A stretch of DNA of 64,000 bases from the NCBI GenBank assembly GCA_963931255.1, contig OZ006972.1:1116001-1180000 (forward strand), read 5' to 3'. This document shows, piece by piece, positions 8,691-17,161 of this stretch. The notes under the pieces are model-generated. The model did no database searches, was not told the DNA's origin, and saw only the letters and a program-made list of their open reading frames with translations. The position numbers and the translations under genes were made by a program. The first letter of the stretch is position 1, and each line of letters begins with the position of its first letter. Source of the stretch: CALUVN01 sp944323595 (GTDB lineage: Bacteria > Cyanobacteriota > Vampirovibrionia > Gastranaerophilales > Gastranaerophilaceae).

Positions 8691-8731
8691 ACATTATAGT
8701 TTTCTTGTGATGTAATTATAGCACAAGAAAA
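8691..8731. promoter_or_regulatory. divergent promoter region with MarR operator
   Basis: The perfect 10-bp arms TTTTCTTGTG (8700-8709) and CACAAGAAAA (8722-8731) flank a 12-base spacer. A TATAAT on the minus strand (complement of 8693-8698) touches the left arm. Binding here could repress both marR-emrAB and the tolC-like gene. Confidence 0.65.
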
Positions 8732-8749
8732 TTTTTGGGAATACTAATT

Positions 8750-10132
8750 ATGAAAAAAATATTTATTTACCTTTTAATTATTGCATTTACCTTTATTCCG
8801 GCGAATGCAAGACAGACAAAAAAAGATATTGAGCATGCTCAAAATACCATTATGTATTTAAATCTTGAATGGTGGGAAAATTATAAAGACGATATTTTGA
8901 CACAGCATTTGAAAGAACTCTATGAATCCAATTACGATTTGAAGAATGCGGAATTGAAGATTAAAGAGAATGAAAAACTTGTTAAAATGCAATTTGCGGA
9001 TGAATTGCCGCAGTTATCATTTGACGGATATATTGCAAGAACGTTCCGTTCCTCAATACAAAGATACGGAAATATGGTTATCCCGAGTTATGCACAGAAC
9101 AATTTTCAACTCCCATTGACTGCGAGTTATGAAATTGATATCTGGGGTAAAAACAGATTGAAAACAAAAAGTACCGAACAATATCTTGAGATGGTAAAAC
9201 AGGCAGAAAGAGCAACTTATATAGCCTTAACCTCTGATTTTGCGGCAGAGTATTTTAATTTAATCAAATGTGACAAACTTTTGTCTATTCAAAAGGAACT
9301 CATTGCTATTCAGGAAGAAATTGTTGCAAAAACCGAAGATAAGTATTCAGCTGGGCTTGCTACGATTAATGACCTTATTGCAGAGCAGAAAATGCTGACA
9401 GTTTTAAAGGAAGAAAAGAACAGTATTGAAAAGAATCAGGAAGTTTTAATAAACAATCTGCGTGTTTATCTCGCTAAAAGCGACGGTGATATTGAAAGAG
9501 CCGATTTTAACAAGATTATTCTTCTTGAGAATATTCCTCAGGAGATTAATTCCGACATTATAGAGAACAGACCTGATTTTTTGCAGCAGGAGGCAAATAT
9601 TAAGCGTGCAGGTTATGATGCAAAGGTTGCCAAAAGGGAATTGCTTCCGAGTATTGTGATTTTCGGGCAGATTGGTTTTAATGCATACAGGCTGAACAGG
9701 TTGGTAAATAGTTCTTCCCAGTTATTTAACGCGGGGATTATGCCGTCACTTGATATATTTGCCGGCGGAAGAAAAATGGCGTTTTTAAAATTAAGAAAAT
9801 ACCAGTATGATGAAGCTTTGAATGATTATCAGAAAACGATTCTGGAAGATATAAAAGAATTAAATATCAGCCTGCATGAATACAAAACAGCTAAAAAAAA
9901 TTATGAAGAAAGTCTTGCGCGTTTGAATCTTCAGGATAAAACTTACAGATTAATGACAGATAAAAAAGATATCGGTTCTGCTTCTGATCTGGATGTTTTG
10001 TATAACAGAGAATCTCTTTTGCTGACAACAAAGGAGGAAGTTTCAAATAAAATTAACTGTCTGATTTCGACTATTACGTTGTATAAAGCAACAGGCGGAA
10101 AAAATTTGTATGAAACGGCAGCTAATATATAG
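8750..10132 (+). CDS. TolC/OprM-type outer-membrane efflux factor
   Basis: The 460-residue protein begins with a signal peptide (about 1-20, ending PANA) and shows the two-repeat layout of TolC/NodT-type outer-membrane factors, with long helical stretches and a SYEIDIWGKNR segment near the first beta region. There is no lipobox cysteine. ATG 8750 is preferred over an upstream TTG because it directly precedes the signal peptide. It is divergent from the EmrAB-type operon, so the exported drug path is complete in this locus. Confidence 0.88.
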   Translation: MKKIFIYLLIIAFTFIPANARQTKKDIEHAQNTIMYLNLEWWENYKDDILTQHLKELYESNYDLKNAELKIKENEKLVKMQFADELPQLSFDGYIARTFRSSIQRYGNMVIPSYAQNNFQLPLTASYEIDIWGKNRLKTKSTEQYLEMVKQAERATYIALTSDFAAEYFNLIKCDKLLSIQKELIAIQEEIVAKTEDKYSAGLATINDLIAEQKMLTVLKEEKNSIEKNQEVLINNLRVYLAKSDGDIERADFNKIILLENIPQEINSDIIENRPDFLQQEANIKRAGYDAKVAKRELLPSIVIFGQIGFNAYRLNRLVNSSSQLFNAGIMPSLDIFAGGRKMAFLKLRKYQYDEALNDYQKTILEDIKELNISLHEYKTAKKNYEESLARLNLQDKTYRLMTDKKDIGSASDLDVLYNRESLLLTTKEEVSNKINCLISTITLYKATGGKNLYETAANI

Positions 10133-10160
10133 CCAGAACTTATAATTAAAAATTTTTAAT

Positions 10161-10195
10161 AAAAAACGGAGTTTATGGCTCCGTTTTTTATTTTG
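10161..10195. terminator. bidirectional terminator after the tolC-like gene
   Basis: An 11-bp perfect stem (10161-10171 with 10179-10189) carries A and T runs at its base. It sits between the convergent tolC-like and cupin genes. Confidence 0.85.
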
Positions 10196-10209
10196 ATTTT
10201 TTAACTATA

Positions 10210-10587
10210 CTAACAGAGTTCAGCATCTCCTAAGCCGTATTGTTCAAGAGAATTTGTTTTTGCCTGTATACAAATAAATTCAAATTCACCATCGCCTGTG
10301 TTTTCAATAGTTCTTGATGCCTCAGGCATGATTTTAACGGCACTGCCCTCTTTTACACTAACAGCGGTTCCGTCGACGGTAATAATTCCCTCACCTTTAA
10401 GAATAATATAAACTTCTTCATTTTGTTTGTGTTTGTGATTAAAAGGAACTTTAAATCCTTTAGGTACAGTGTTAACTGAAATTTCACAGCTTGTTAATTC
10501 AAGTGCATCGTGCAAAAATGCTTTTCCGTTTTCAAGATTAATTAATTCGTCAATTTTTCCGAGTTCTGTTGTTTTGTAGTTAGTCAT
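10210..10587 (-). CDS. small cupin-domain protein
   Basis: The 125-residue protein is a single cupin barrel with metal-binding motif 1, HKHKQNEEVYIILKGEG, and a second half near EGSAVKIMPEASRTI. Function is not specific: such cupins bind metals and sense or modify small molecules. A strong AAGGAGGG precedes the ATG. A sequence matching 14 of 16 bases of the neighbouring MarR operator lies just upstream, so it is probably under that regulator. Confidence 0.8.
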   Translation of the reverse strand: MTNYKTTELGKIDELINLENGKAFLHDALELTSCEISVNTVPKGFKVPFNHKHKQNEEVYIILKGEGIITVDGTAVSVKEGSAVKIMPEASRTIENTGDGEFEFICIQAKTNSLEQYGLGDAELC

Positions 10588-10603
10588 GTTGCCCTCCTTT
10601 TTT

Positions 10604-10619
10604 TGTTTGATATCTAACT
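10604..10619. promoter_or_regulatory. second copy of the MarR palindrome upstream of the cupin gene
   Basis: The 16 bases match the palindrome at 11093-11108 at 14 positions, sharing the core GATATCTAACT. It lies about 17 bases before the cupin start. Confidence 0.5.
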
Positions 10620-10645
10620 ATTTTCCTAAAATTTTTTGCTTCATT

Positions 10646-11053
10646 CTACAGCATTTTTTCAAGAAGTTTATCAAGCATTGCAGATTCTTCTTCGTTTAAA
10701 TTTTTATATAATATTTTGTTTAAATCCTTTGATATTTCTTCAAATACCGGTTTGAAATCCTCACCTTTAGCCGTTGGCAGAATATAAGTAATTCTGCTGT
10801 CTTCTGTTGACTTTTCTCTTTTTACAAACCCTAGTTTTTCCAGTTTATCAACAAGTATTGTGACGGTCGGTTTTGTCCGGTGAATTTTGCCGGCAATATC
10901 TTTCATTGTTGCTTTTTTTTCCTTGTAAAGCAATGCAAGGATATCACCGTGACTCGGCACAAGCTCTTCTATTCCGTTTTCTTTTAACTTGTCCGTTATA
11001 AAACGGTTACCCTTTTCATGTATTCTTGATATTAGTGCAAGAGCTTTTTTCAT
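10646..11053 (-). CDS. MarR-family transcriptional regulator
   Basis: The 135-residue protein has a MarR winged helix (KKATMKDIAGKIHRTKPTV, then ILVDKLEKLGFVKREKS). An in-frame TTG at 11071 would add six residues; ATG 11053 gives the family's usual N-terminal helix. A consensus promoter with a perfect palindrome in its spacer lies upstream, indicating autoregulation. The downstream cupin has a related site, so the two likely form a small ligand-responsive unit. Confidence 0.8.
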   Translation of the reverse strand: MKKALALISRIHEKGNRFITDKLKENGIEELVPSHGDILALLYKEKKATMKDIAGKIHRTKPTVTILVDKLEKLGFVKREKSTEDSRITYILPTAKGEDFKPVFEEISKDLNKILYKNLNEEESAMLDKLLEKML

Positions 11054-11087
11054 AACTTTTCGGACTTTCAAAATATTTTATACAAAT

Positions 11088-11116
11088 ATTATAGTTAGAT
11101 ATCTAACTTTTGTCAA
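11088..11116 (-). promoter_or_regulatory. consensus sigma70 promoter with operator in the spacer
   Basis: On the minus strand TTGACA (complement of 11111-11116) and TATAAT (complement of 11088-11093) are both perfect, with a 17-bp spacer. The 16-bp perfect palindrome AGTTAGATATCTAACT (11093-11108) fills the spacer, so a bound MarR dimer would block RNA polymerase. Confidence 0.75.
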
Positions 11117-11118
11117 GA

Positions 11119-12612
11119 TTATTTTTTATCTGGATGTATTTTTATTTGTATTTCCGGACGATTAATAATTTCTTTTGTTAGAACAAAGTTTTTTTCAAGG
11201 TTTGCGAGTTTTGGTGAGGGGATATTTTTTTGTGGAATATTCAATTGGATTTCGGTCGGGATAAATCTGGCATAATTCATGTGGTAAACTTTTCCATCGG
11301 CATCAATCAGTCTGTGCATGATGTATTTATGGTAGCGTCCCATTTGTTTTAAATCTTCAATAACTGGTTTCATGCTTTCGTCGTATTCTTGCAGAGGGGC
11401 TTTTATCCCGAATTCTTCCATAAATTTTTTCATTCTGCCTGATGAGTTTAATGAAGTGTCAAGATGATTTATTTTCATTATTACATTTGATATTTTTTCA
11501 TCTATGTCATCTTTGGATTTAATATATTTTTGTTTACCGTTCAGGTCATCTTTATATAATCCGGCAAGCCTGTCAATTACATCCTCAGCCAGAGAAGCAA
11601 GCGATTTTTTATTAAATCCTGCGGCGTTTTTTGCCTGTGCATCAAAGCATCTTACAAGCATGTGGAATTTAGGGTTATCCAGAAGCGGTGTAAACGTGAA
11701 CAGGGTATTTGCCATATTATCAACAAAGCGAGCTCTTAATCTTTTGGTTTTGTCAAAGTCACCGTTTTTAAGAGCTTTTCTTGAAGCAACATAAGAGGCA
11801 TTAAAGACATTGAATGAAACATTAAAAGCATTCAGCTTTTCCATATTTTCAGGGCTGGAAAAATATTCTGCGTATTTTTCGGCTCTTGCCTGTAATGCAG
11901 TGTTGTTACGATTCCAGCCGGAAGTGTCAAATGCCGTACGCCTGCCAAGTGAGTCATAAAGTTCGGTGGCAAGTTCTGTAAAGTCATATAATTTGCCGTT
12001 TTTATCTTTTATTGCGAGCTCCATACAGTCTGCATCATAGAAAAGTTCTGTTGTTCTGTAGATTAAATCTTCCTGCGAGATTGGATTGTTCTCTCCAAAA
12101 ATATCTAGTCCTTGAAATCTTTGGCGAAGAGTTTTAAACCCTTGTGTTATAGATGTAAAATCTTCCCAGCTCATTTCTCTTTTTTGCGGTTTTGCATCCG
12201 CATAACAGTGTGCACACATGTTTTTGCATCCGCGTTTCACCGCAATTACGTGAAGATTTTCGCTTAAATATTGAATTTCTTTCATAGTTAAGCCTTTAAA
12301 AACATTGATACCGTATTGCAAACCTTCTAAAGCTTCCATAGAAAAGTCTCTGAGCATGAAATTTTGCTGCTGATCTGTAGCGTCTATGTATCTTTTTAGA
12401 TTATTAACCGCAGCTCGTGCCCGTACGTATTGAAAAGCATGTTGAATTTCTTTAAACGGGTTTGCTCCAAAGCTTATACTTGTTGTTGGTATATGCTGTT
12501 CACTGATATAGAGACCGGTATAACCTGTTGATGGTCTTGCTTGTGTAGATGTATTTGTATTCTTGACCGGTGTGATGGGTCTGTATCCGGCTGTTATATT
12601 TTGAATTCTCAT
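11119..12612 (-). CDS. radical SAM-type protein with IxF-motif N-terminus
   Basis: The 497-residue protein has a C-x3-C-x2-C cluster (C129, C133, C136 in GCKNMCAHCYADA), the iron-sulphur site of radical SAM enzymes. Before it is a 45-residue disordered stretch and the motif SISFGANPFKE, similar to N-termini of three other proteins in this window. The remainder is long and mostly helical, with no SPASM-type cysteine cluster. I do not recognise a named subfamily; the substrate is unknown. It is transcribed alone between the MarR gene and an acyltransferase. Confidence 0.65.
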   Translation of the reverse strand: MRIQNITAGYRPITPVKNTNTSTQARPSTGYTGLYISEQHIPTTSISFGANPFKEIQHAFQYVRARAAVNNLKRYIDATDQQQNFMLRDFSMEALEGLQYGINVFKGLTMKEIQYLSENLHVIAVKRGCKNMCAHCYADAKPQKREMSWEDFTSITQGFKTLRQRFQGLDIFGENNPISQEDLIYRTTELFYDADCMELAIKDKNGKLYDFTELATELYDSLGRRTAFDTSGWNRNNTALQARAEKYAEYFSSPENMEKLNAFNVSFNVFNASYVASRKALKNGDFDKTKRLRARFVDNMANTLFTFTPLLDNPKFHMLVRCFDAQAKNAAGFNKKSLASLAEDVIDRLAGLYKDDLNGKQKYIKSKDDIDEKISNVIMKINHLDTSLNSSGRMKKFMEEFGIKAPLQEYDESMKPVIEDLKQMGRYHKYIMHRLIDADGKVYHMNYARFIPTEIQLNIPQKNIPSPKLANLEKNFVLTKEIINRPEIQIKIHPDKK

Positions 12613-12682
12613 TTTTTTACGGCTTTTCCTTTGTAAGTGTGTATATATAAAGCCTGTAAAAAATTTTTTTGCTAACTGATAG

Positions 12683-13789
12683 TTATTTGTTTTCTGCAGG
12701 CAGAAGTTTTGCTGTCAGTTTATCAAATGTTTTCTTTTTCAGAAATTTCAAAGCAATGCCTGTATACGTTGTTATTAACATTGTGAGCACAAAATATAAA
12801 TATGTATTTTGTACCGGATTGTATATCCAGTAAATGTCATGGGCTTCTATCATATTCAAAGGTAATTTGTTTATAGTAAGAATTGTTATTGTCATCAAAT
12901 ACATAACAAGAAGATGATTTGCCATAATATGATAGGTATTTTCTCCGATAAGTTTGAGGAATTTAATATCTTTAATATATTTGTACGTTACATCAATAAA
13001 TAACAAAGAGAACCAGATGCCGGTTAAACTTGTTAACACGGGAACGATAATCTGGTCGTCAAATCTTGCCCAGACCAGTACATAACTTAATCCTATTCCG
13101 TGTTCCGGATCGTAATCTCTGTTAAAGTGCCAGAGTATTGCCTGCAAACATATTACAAATCCCAATATTTTAGGCGAAAATATATTGTATTTCCCTCTTA
13201 TTTTTTGTACGTAAAAATGCCCGAGGTAGACAAAAAATAATGAAAACATAATTCTGATTAAAATTAAGTTGACCGGCGTCATATCAATTCCTTTTGATAG
13301 CGGAATAGCTGATAAACCGAGTATTGTATAAAAAATGCCTCTTACGATTTCGCTCCTGTTTCTCAATAATTTCTGGCAGAATAAAAATGCAATCATTGTC
13401 ATAAACAACTGCGGTACAAACCACATAGGGCATGACAAATCAAATTGATGCCCGTTTAAAAACGGTGTAATAAAGAAATTTTTCCAGCTTAATTCCATAC
13501 CCCAGAATTTGCCGGTATATTTTGCAATTATGATTGTAACTATCATATAAAATGCCGAATACAAATAGTATAGAACCAGCAGACTTTTGATACGTCTTTT
13601 TATAAAATCGAAAACGGCATCCAAGTATTTATCTTTGAACAGCATTCCGGAAATGAAAAAGAATAAGGATAACTGGAATGAATAAGGCGGGAACATTCCA
13701 AACAATGAAAATTCAAGATGTCCTGAGACAACAAGAGTTATTGCCAGACATTTTAATAGATTTATTTTATCAGAAAAAATTTTGTCCAT
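12683..13789 (-). CDS. acyltransferase-3 family membrane protein
   Basis: The 368-residue protein has about ten hydrophobic segments and the acyltransferase-3 N-terminus KINLLKCLAITLVVSGHLEF, where H24 is the conserved catalytic-type histidine. FFFISGMLFKDKYL follows, as usual. Members O-acetylate or otherwise acylate surface sugars, peptidoglycan or lipids from the cytoplasmic membrane. No glycan cluster is adjacent, so the acceptor is unknown. Confidence 0.85.
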   Translation of the reverse strand: MDKIFSDKINLLKCLAITLVVSGHLEFSLFGMFPPYSFQLSLFFFISGMLFKDKYLDAVFDFIKRRIKSLLVLYYLYSAFYMIVTIIIAKYTGKFWGMELSWKNFFITPFLNGHQFDLSCPMWFVPQLFMTMIAFLFCQKLLRNRSEIVRGIFYTILGLSAIPLSKGIDMTPVNLILIRIMFSLFFVYLGHFYVQKIRGKYNIFSPKILGFVICLQAILWHFNRDYDPEHGIGLSYVLVWARFDDQIIVPVLTSLTGIWFSLLFIDVTYKYIKDIKFLKLIGENTYHIMANHLLVMYLMTITILTINKLPLNMIEAHDIYWIYNPVQNTYLYFVLTMLITTYTGIALKFLKKKTFDKLTAKLLPAENK

Positions 13790-13862
13790 TTTTCACCTTT
13801 TTAATATTTGTAGTTTCTTTATACAATTCCGGAAGCGTCAGGGCACTTCCCCTGTTAGGTTA

Positions 13863-13884
13863 ACTAAAGCCATAAAGCTTTAGT
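13863..13884. repeat. 8-bp inverted repeat in the gap before the phosphate genes
   Basis: ACTAAAGC (13863-13870) and GCTTTAGT (13877-13884) pair around six bases. No T-run follows, so a terminator is uncertain. The wider gap 13790-14024 holds no gene. Confidence 0.35.
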
Positions 13885-13945
13885 CCAGTAAAATATCTTT
13901 CATTATAGCGGGCGGGAAATTTTTATACAAAATTTTTGGTGCTTT

Positions 13946-13960
13946 TTTACATTTTGTAAA
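13946..13960 (+). promoter_or_regulatory. short palindrome upstream of the phosphate transport genes
   Basis: TTTACA and TGTAAA flank three T residues, about 65 bases before the PhoU-like gene. It may be a regulator site; it does not look like a classical Pho box. Confidence 0.3.
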
Positions 13961-14024
13961 TAAACACTATGCAAAGAGCTTTTTTTCAAGTATGCTATGC
14001 GTGAGTATGAATAAGGAGATAATC

Positions 14025-14666
14025 ATGCCTAAATTTAATTTGATGTCTTATATTATGCCGCCTGAAGACAAGATGTTTTTTACGTATTTTCAGGATAGTG
14101 CGGAAATATGCAGGAAGTCAGCCTGTCTTTACGATAACATTATGCATAATCAGCTGACAGAGGAATATAAAGAAAAAGCTTTGAAGTATAAGAAAAAAGG
14201 TAAACTTTCGTATAGAGCTATTTTGAAACAGTTAAACCGCAGTTTTATAACGCCGCTTGAGAGAGAAGATATTCAGACTATTGCGGTACAGCTAAATAAA
14301 ATTAATAAAAAAATTATTAAAGCCTGTCTTAATTTGGAAGTGTATAGATTAGATAAATACACGGATGAAATGAAAGAACAGGCTTTAACTTTGGTTCAGG
14401 CTACGGAAAAACTCGGTGAAATCGTAAAAATATTTAAGAAAGTTTCTGATGTGGAACAAATCACCAAGTTAAATATTGAAATGAAAGAAATAGAAGCTCA
14501 CGGAGATGAAATTCACCGTCGCGCTATGAATAATTTATTTTCCGGAAAATATGAAGCTCTGGATGTTATTAAACTGAGAGATATGTATAAAGAAATTGAA
14601 AACGCTTTTGATGCGTGTTTCTACGTAACTGATACTATCTTAAACGTTGTATTGAAACAATCGTAG
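14025..14666 (+). CDS. PhoU-like DUF47 protein, partner of the phosphate transporter
   Basis: The 213-residue, all-helical protein matches the DUF47/PhoU-like family encoded next to PitA-type carriers (FFTYFQDSAEICRKSA; later IKLRDMYKEIENAFDACFYV). It probably regulates or assembles the transporter on the cytoplasmic side. AAGGAGAT four bases upstream fixes the ATG at 14025; the frame opens 11 codons earlier without support. The transporter follows after seven bases. Confidence 0.85.
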   Translation: MPKFNLMSYIMPPEDKMFFTYFQDSAEICRKSACLYDNIMHNQLTEEYKEKALKYKKKGKLSYRAILKQLNRSFITPLEREDIQTIAVQLNKINKKIIKACLNLEVYRLDKYTDEMKEQALTLVQATEKLGEIVKIFKKVSDVEQITKLNIEMKEIEAHGDEIHRRAMNNLFSGKYEALDVIKLRDMYKEIENAFDACFYVTDTILNVVLKQS

Positions 14667-14673
14667 GTAATTT

Positions 14674-15690
14674 ATGACTATAACAATATTACTTTTAATA
14701 GCAGTGGTTGCAATTGCTCTGGTATTTGAATTTATAAACGGTTTTCATGACTGTGCAAATGCTATTGCGACAGTAGTTTCTACAAAAGTACTATCTCCTA
14801 AACAGGCAGTTTTGTTCGGCGCAAGTTTGGAATTTATCGGTGCTCTGACAGGTACACACGTTGCAAAGACTATCGGTTCAGGAATAGTTAATGCCGAAAT
14901 GATTACATTAACGGTAATTTTTTGTGCATTGGCTGCGGCAGTTGTCTGGAATTTATTTACGTGGTGGTTAGGGCTGCCGTCCAGTTCTTCGCATGCTCTG
15001 ATTGGCGGGCTTCTGGGGGCTACGATAGTGAAAGCGGGCGTTGATGCTGTTCATGTTCATACTTTATTAGACAAAGTTATAATCCCGATGTTTACATCGC
15101 CGGTTCTGGGATTTTGTGTTGGTTTTACATTGATGCTTTTACTTGCGTGGGCAATACTTATTACACGTGTACATCCGGATACTATTAATAAAAAGTTCAG
15201 AAAGTTGCAGCTTCTGTCTTCAGGATTGATGGCATTAAGCCACGGTTCAAACGATGCTCAAAAGACAATGGGTATAATCACATTGGCGCTTCTTGCCGGA
15301 GGCGTTTTACATAAAAATCCGACAGGTGATTTTGAAATTCCGATTTATGTAATTATTGTGTGTGCTCTTACTATGGCGGCAGGAACTATGAATGGCGGCT
15401 GGAAGATTATCAAAACAATGGGGCATAAAATTATCAAACTTAAACCAATACACGGGTTTGCAGCTGAAACTTCTGCTGCCGGTTTGATTTTGACTGCTTC
15501 GCATTTCGGGATTCCGCTTAGTACTACCCACGTAATATCAACGGCAATTATGGGGGTTGGTTCTACTCTCCATGCGCACGCTGTTAAGTGGAATATTGTA
15601 GGGAATATTGTGACCGCCTGGGTTTTAACTATTCCGGCATGTATGATTATTTCTTCTTTCATTTATTTTCTGATTTATAAAATATTCTAG
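14674..15690 (+). CDS. pit: PitA-type low-affinity inorganic phosphate transporter
   Basis: The 338-residue membrane protein has the duplicated Pit signatures FINGFHDCANAIATVVSTKV and GLPSSSSHALIGG in the first half, then SHGSNDAQKTMGI and PLSTTHVISTAIMG in the second. It takes up phosphate, usually as a metal-phosphate complex, with protons. It forms an operon with the DUF47 gene seven bases upstream; the MBL-fold gene begins 11 bases downstream and may be co-transcribed. Confidence 0.92.
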   Translation: MTITILLLIAVVAIALVFEFINGFHDCANAIATVVSTKVLSPKQAVLFGASLEFIGALTGTHVAKTIGSGIVNAEMITLTVIFCALAAAVVWNLFTWWLGLPSSSSHALIGGLLGATIVKAGVDAVHVHTLLDKVIIPMFTSPVLGFCVGFTLMLLLAWAILITRVHPDTINKKFRKLQLLSSGLMALSHGSNDAQKTMGIITLALLAGGVLHKNPTGDFEIPIYVIIVCALTMAAGTMNGGWKIIKTMGHKIIKLKPIHGFAAETSAAGLILTASHFGIPLSTTHVISTAIMGVGSTLHAHAVKWNIVGNIVTAWVLTIPACMIISSFIYFLIYKIF

Positions 15691-15701
15691 GATAACGTGG
15701 A

Positions 15702-16451
15702 ATGAAAATTACTGTTCTGGCTGAGAATAATTCAAGAATAGATAATTACCTGCTTGCAGAACCTGCATTAAGTTTATTTGTTGAAGTTGAAAACAGAAAA
15801 ATACTTTTTGATACAGGTTACAGCGATGTATTTATAAAGAATGCAGAACATTTAAATATTGATTTATCAAAAGTCAGTGATATTATCATATCGCACGGGC
15901 ATAATGACCATACCAGGGGCTTAACTTTTTGGGATATAAAAAATAAAAAGATAAATTTTATTGCCCATCCTAATATTTTTGATGAAAAAGTCGGAGAGGA
16001 TAAAATTCATTATGGCTGTCCTGTTTCCCGAAAAGAACTTGAAGAGAGATTTAATCTTATTCTGTCGTCTGCGCCGTATTTTTTGACAGAAAATTTATGT
16101 TTTCTCGGACAAATAGAAAATAATATAAGTTGCGATATTGATGATTCTGCACTTGTTTACAAATCTTGCGACGGATTAATTGTTATTACCGGCTGTTCAC
16201 ATTCAGGAATAATCAATATATTAAACTACGCTAAAAAAGTTACCGGTATCAGCAAAATTAAAGGACTTTTGGGCGGATTACATCTTATAAATAAATCTGC
16301 AAAAGAGATTGAAACAATAGCAAAAGTTTTACAAAAGGAAAATATAACTTATCTATATCCCTGTCATTGCTGTGATTTGAATTCTAAAATCATACTTTCT
16401 AAATATTGTAAAATACGGGAAGTCTGCACCGGTGATGTAATTAATTTTTAA
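15702..16451 (+). CDS. metallo-beta-lactamase-fold hydrolase
   Basis: The 249-residue protein has the MBL metal motif HGHNDH (H65, H67, D69, H70), then TGCSHSGI, LLGGLHL and PCHC. The pattern fits the MBL subfamily related to 7,8-dihydropterin-6-methyl-aminobenzene phosphate synthase-type proteins. The reaction is unknown. A paralogue is partly visible at the right edge of the window (63664-64000). It follows pit closely and may share its transcript. Confidence 0.8.
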   Translation: MKITVLAENNSRIDNYLLAEPALSLFVEVENRKILFDTGYSDVFIKNAEHLNIDLSKVSDIIISHGHNDHTRGLTFWDIKNKKINFIAHPNIFDEKVGEDKIHYGCPVSRKELEERFNLILSSAPYFLTENLCFLGQIENNISCDIDDSALVYKSCDGLIVITGCSHSGIINILNYAKKVTGISKIKGLLGGLHLINKSAKEIETIAKVLQKENITYLYPCHCCDLNSKIILSKYCKIREVCTGDVINF

Positions 16452-16526
16452 GAATTAAACTTTTTTAAGTAGCAAAAAATATTTTTTTCTGATTTTAATA
16501 TAATACGCACTCAAACGGAGATTAGA

Positions 16527-16850
16527 ATGATTTATAATACCGGATATACAGCCCCATCATTTACTGGTTTTTATAAAATTAAAGGCACAGCAAAAGAATT
16601 AAAACCTCTTGTTGAGCCAATTAATGACACATTGCCTGATAGCTTTGTATTTTTTAAAGATAAATCAAAATGGCAAAGGACATTATATATTTTGACGGGC
16701 AAGCATCAGGACAAGTTTGTTTCAAAAATCGGACAGATGGATTTTATGGATTTAAAGGAGAAAGTAGAGAAAGTTTTGGCAGAAAAGGCTGTGAAGTTAA
16801 AATTTAAAAAAGTCAAAAAACAACTTGAAAACGGAAATTTTAAATTATAG
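16527..16850 (+). CDS. small protein with IxF-like N-terminal motif
   Basis: The 107-residue protein is unrecognised. It begins with the short segment APSFTGFYKIKG, which resembles the N-terminal motifs at 11119-12612, 62467-63309 and 63330-63623. The C-terminal 40 residues are lysine-rich and probably helical. There is no signal peptide or membrane segment. A CGGAGA sequence precedes the ATG. Function is unknown. Confidence 0.6.
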   Translation: MIYNTGYTAPSFTGFYKIKGTAKELKPLVEPINDTLPDSFVFFKDKSKWQRTLYILTGKHQDKFVSKIGQMDFMDLKEKVEKVLAEKAVKLKFKKVKKQLENGNFKL

Positions 16851-16962
16851 TGAAAAAGTAAATAAGTAAATGAGTGAATAGGTGAATAAGTCCTATGATA
16901 AATCAGCTATAGAAAAAACTTTGTAGAGCCTGATTTAATAAAAGAATACATACACATTAGAA

Positions 16963-17144
16963 CCTCACCCTCTCCCTCTCCTTGAAAAGGAGAGGGAACA
17001 GCGGTTTATATAAAAGCCGCCAATACAAAGATATTAAAAACTTTTTGAACACCTAATACAAGGCGACTGTTCCGACATTGAAGAGTCATACTGATGCAAA
17101 CGCTTCGTTTACCCCTCTCCTAAGTAGGAGAGGGTAGGGTGAGG
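16963..17144. repeat. MITE-like non-coding repeat next to the autotransporter
   Basis: This 182-bp unit starts with CCTCACCCTCTCCCT and ends with AGGGTAGGGTGAGG, which are near-perfect terminal inverted repeats. Inside are two 10-bp hairpins (16974-16983 with 16987-16996; 17113-17122 with 17125-17134). The stretch 17002-17110 recurs on the far side of the autotransporter near 22107-22190 and 22677-22743. There is no coding potential. Confidence 0.65.
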
Positions 17145-17161
17145 TATGTTATCAGTCTGCA

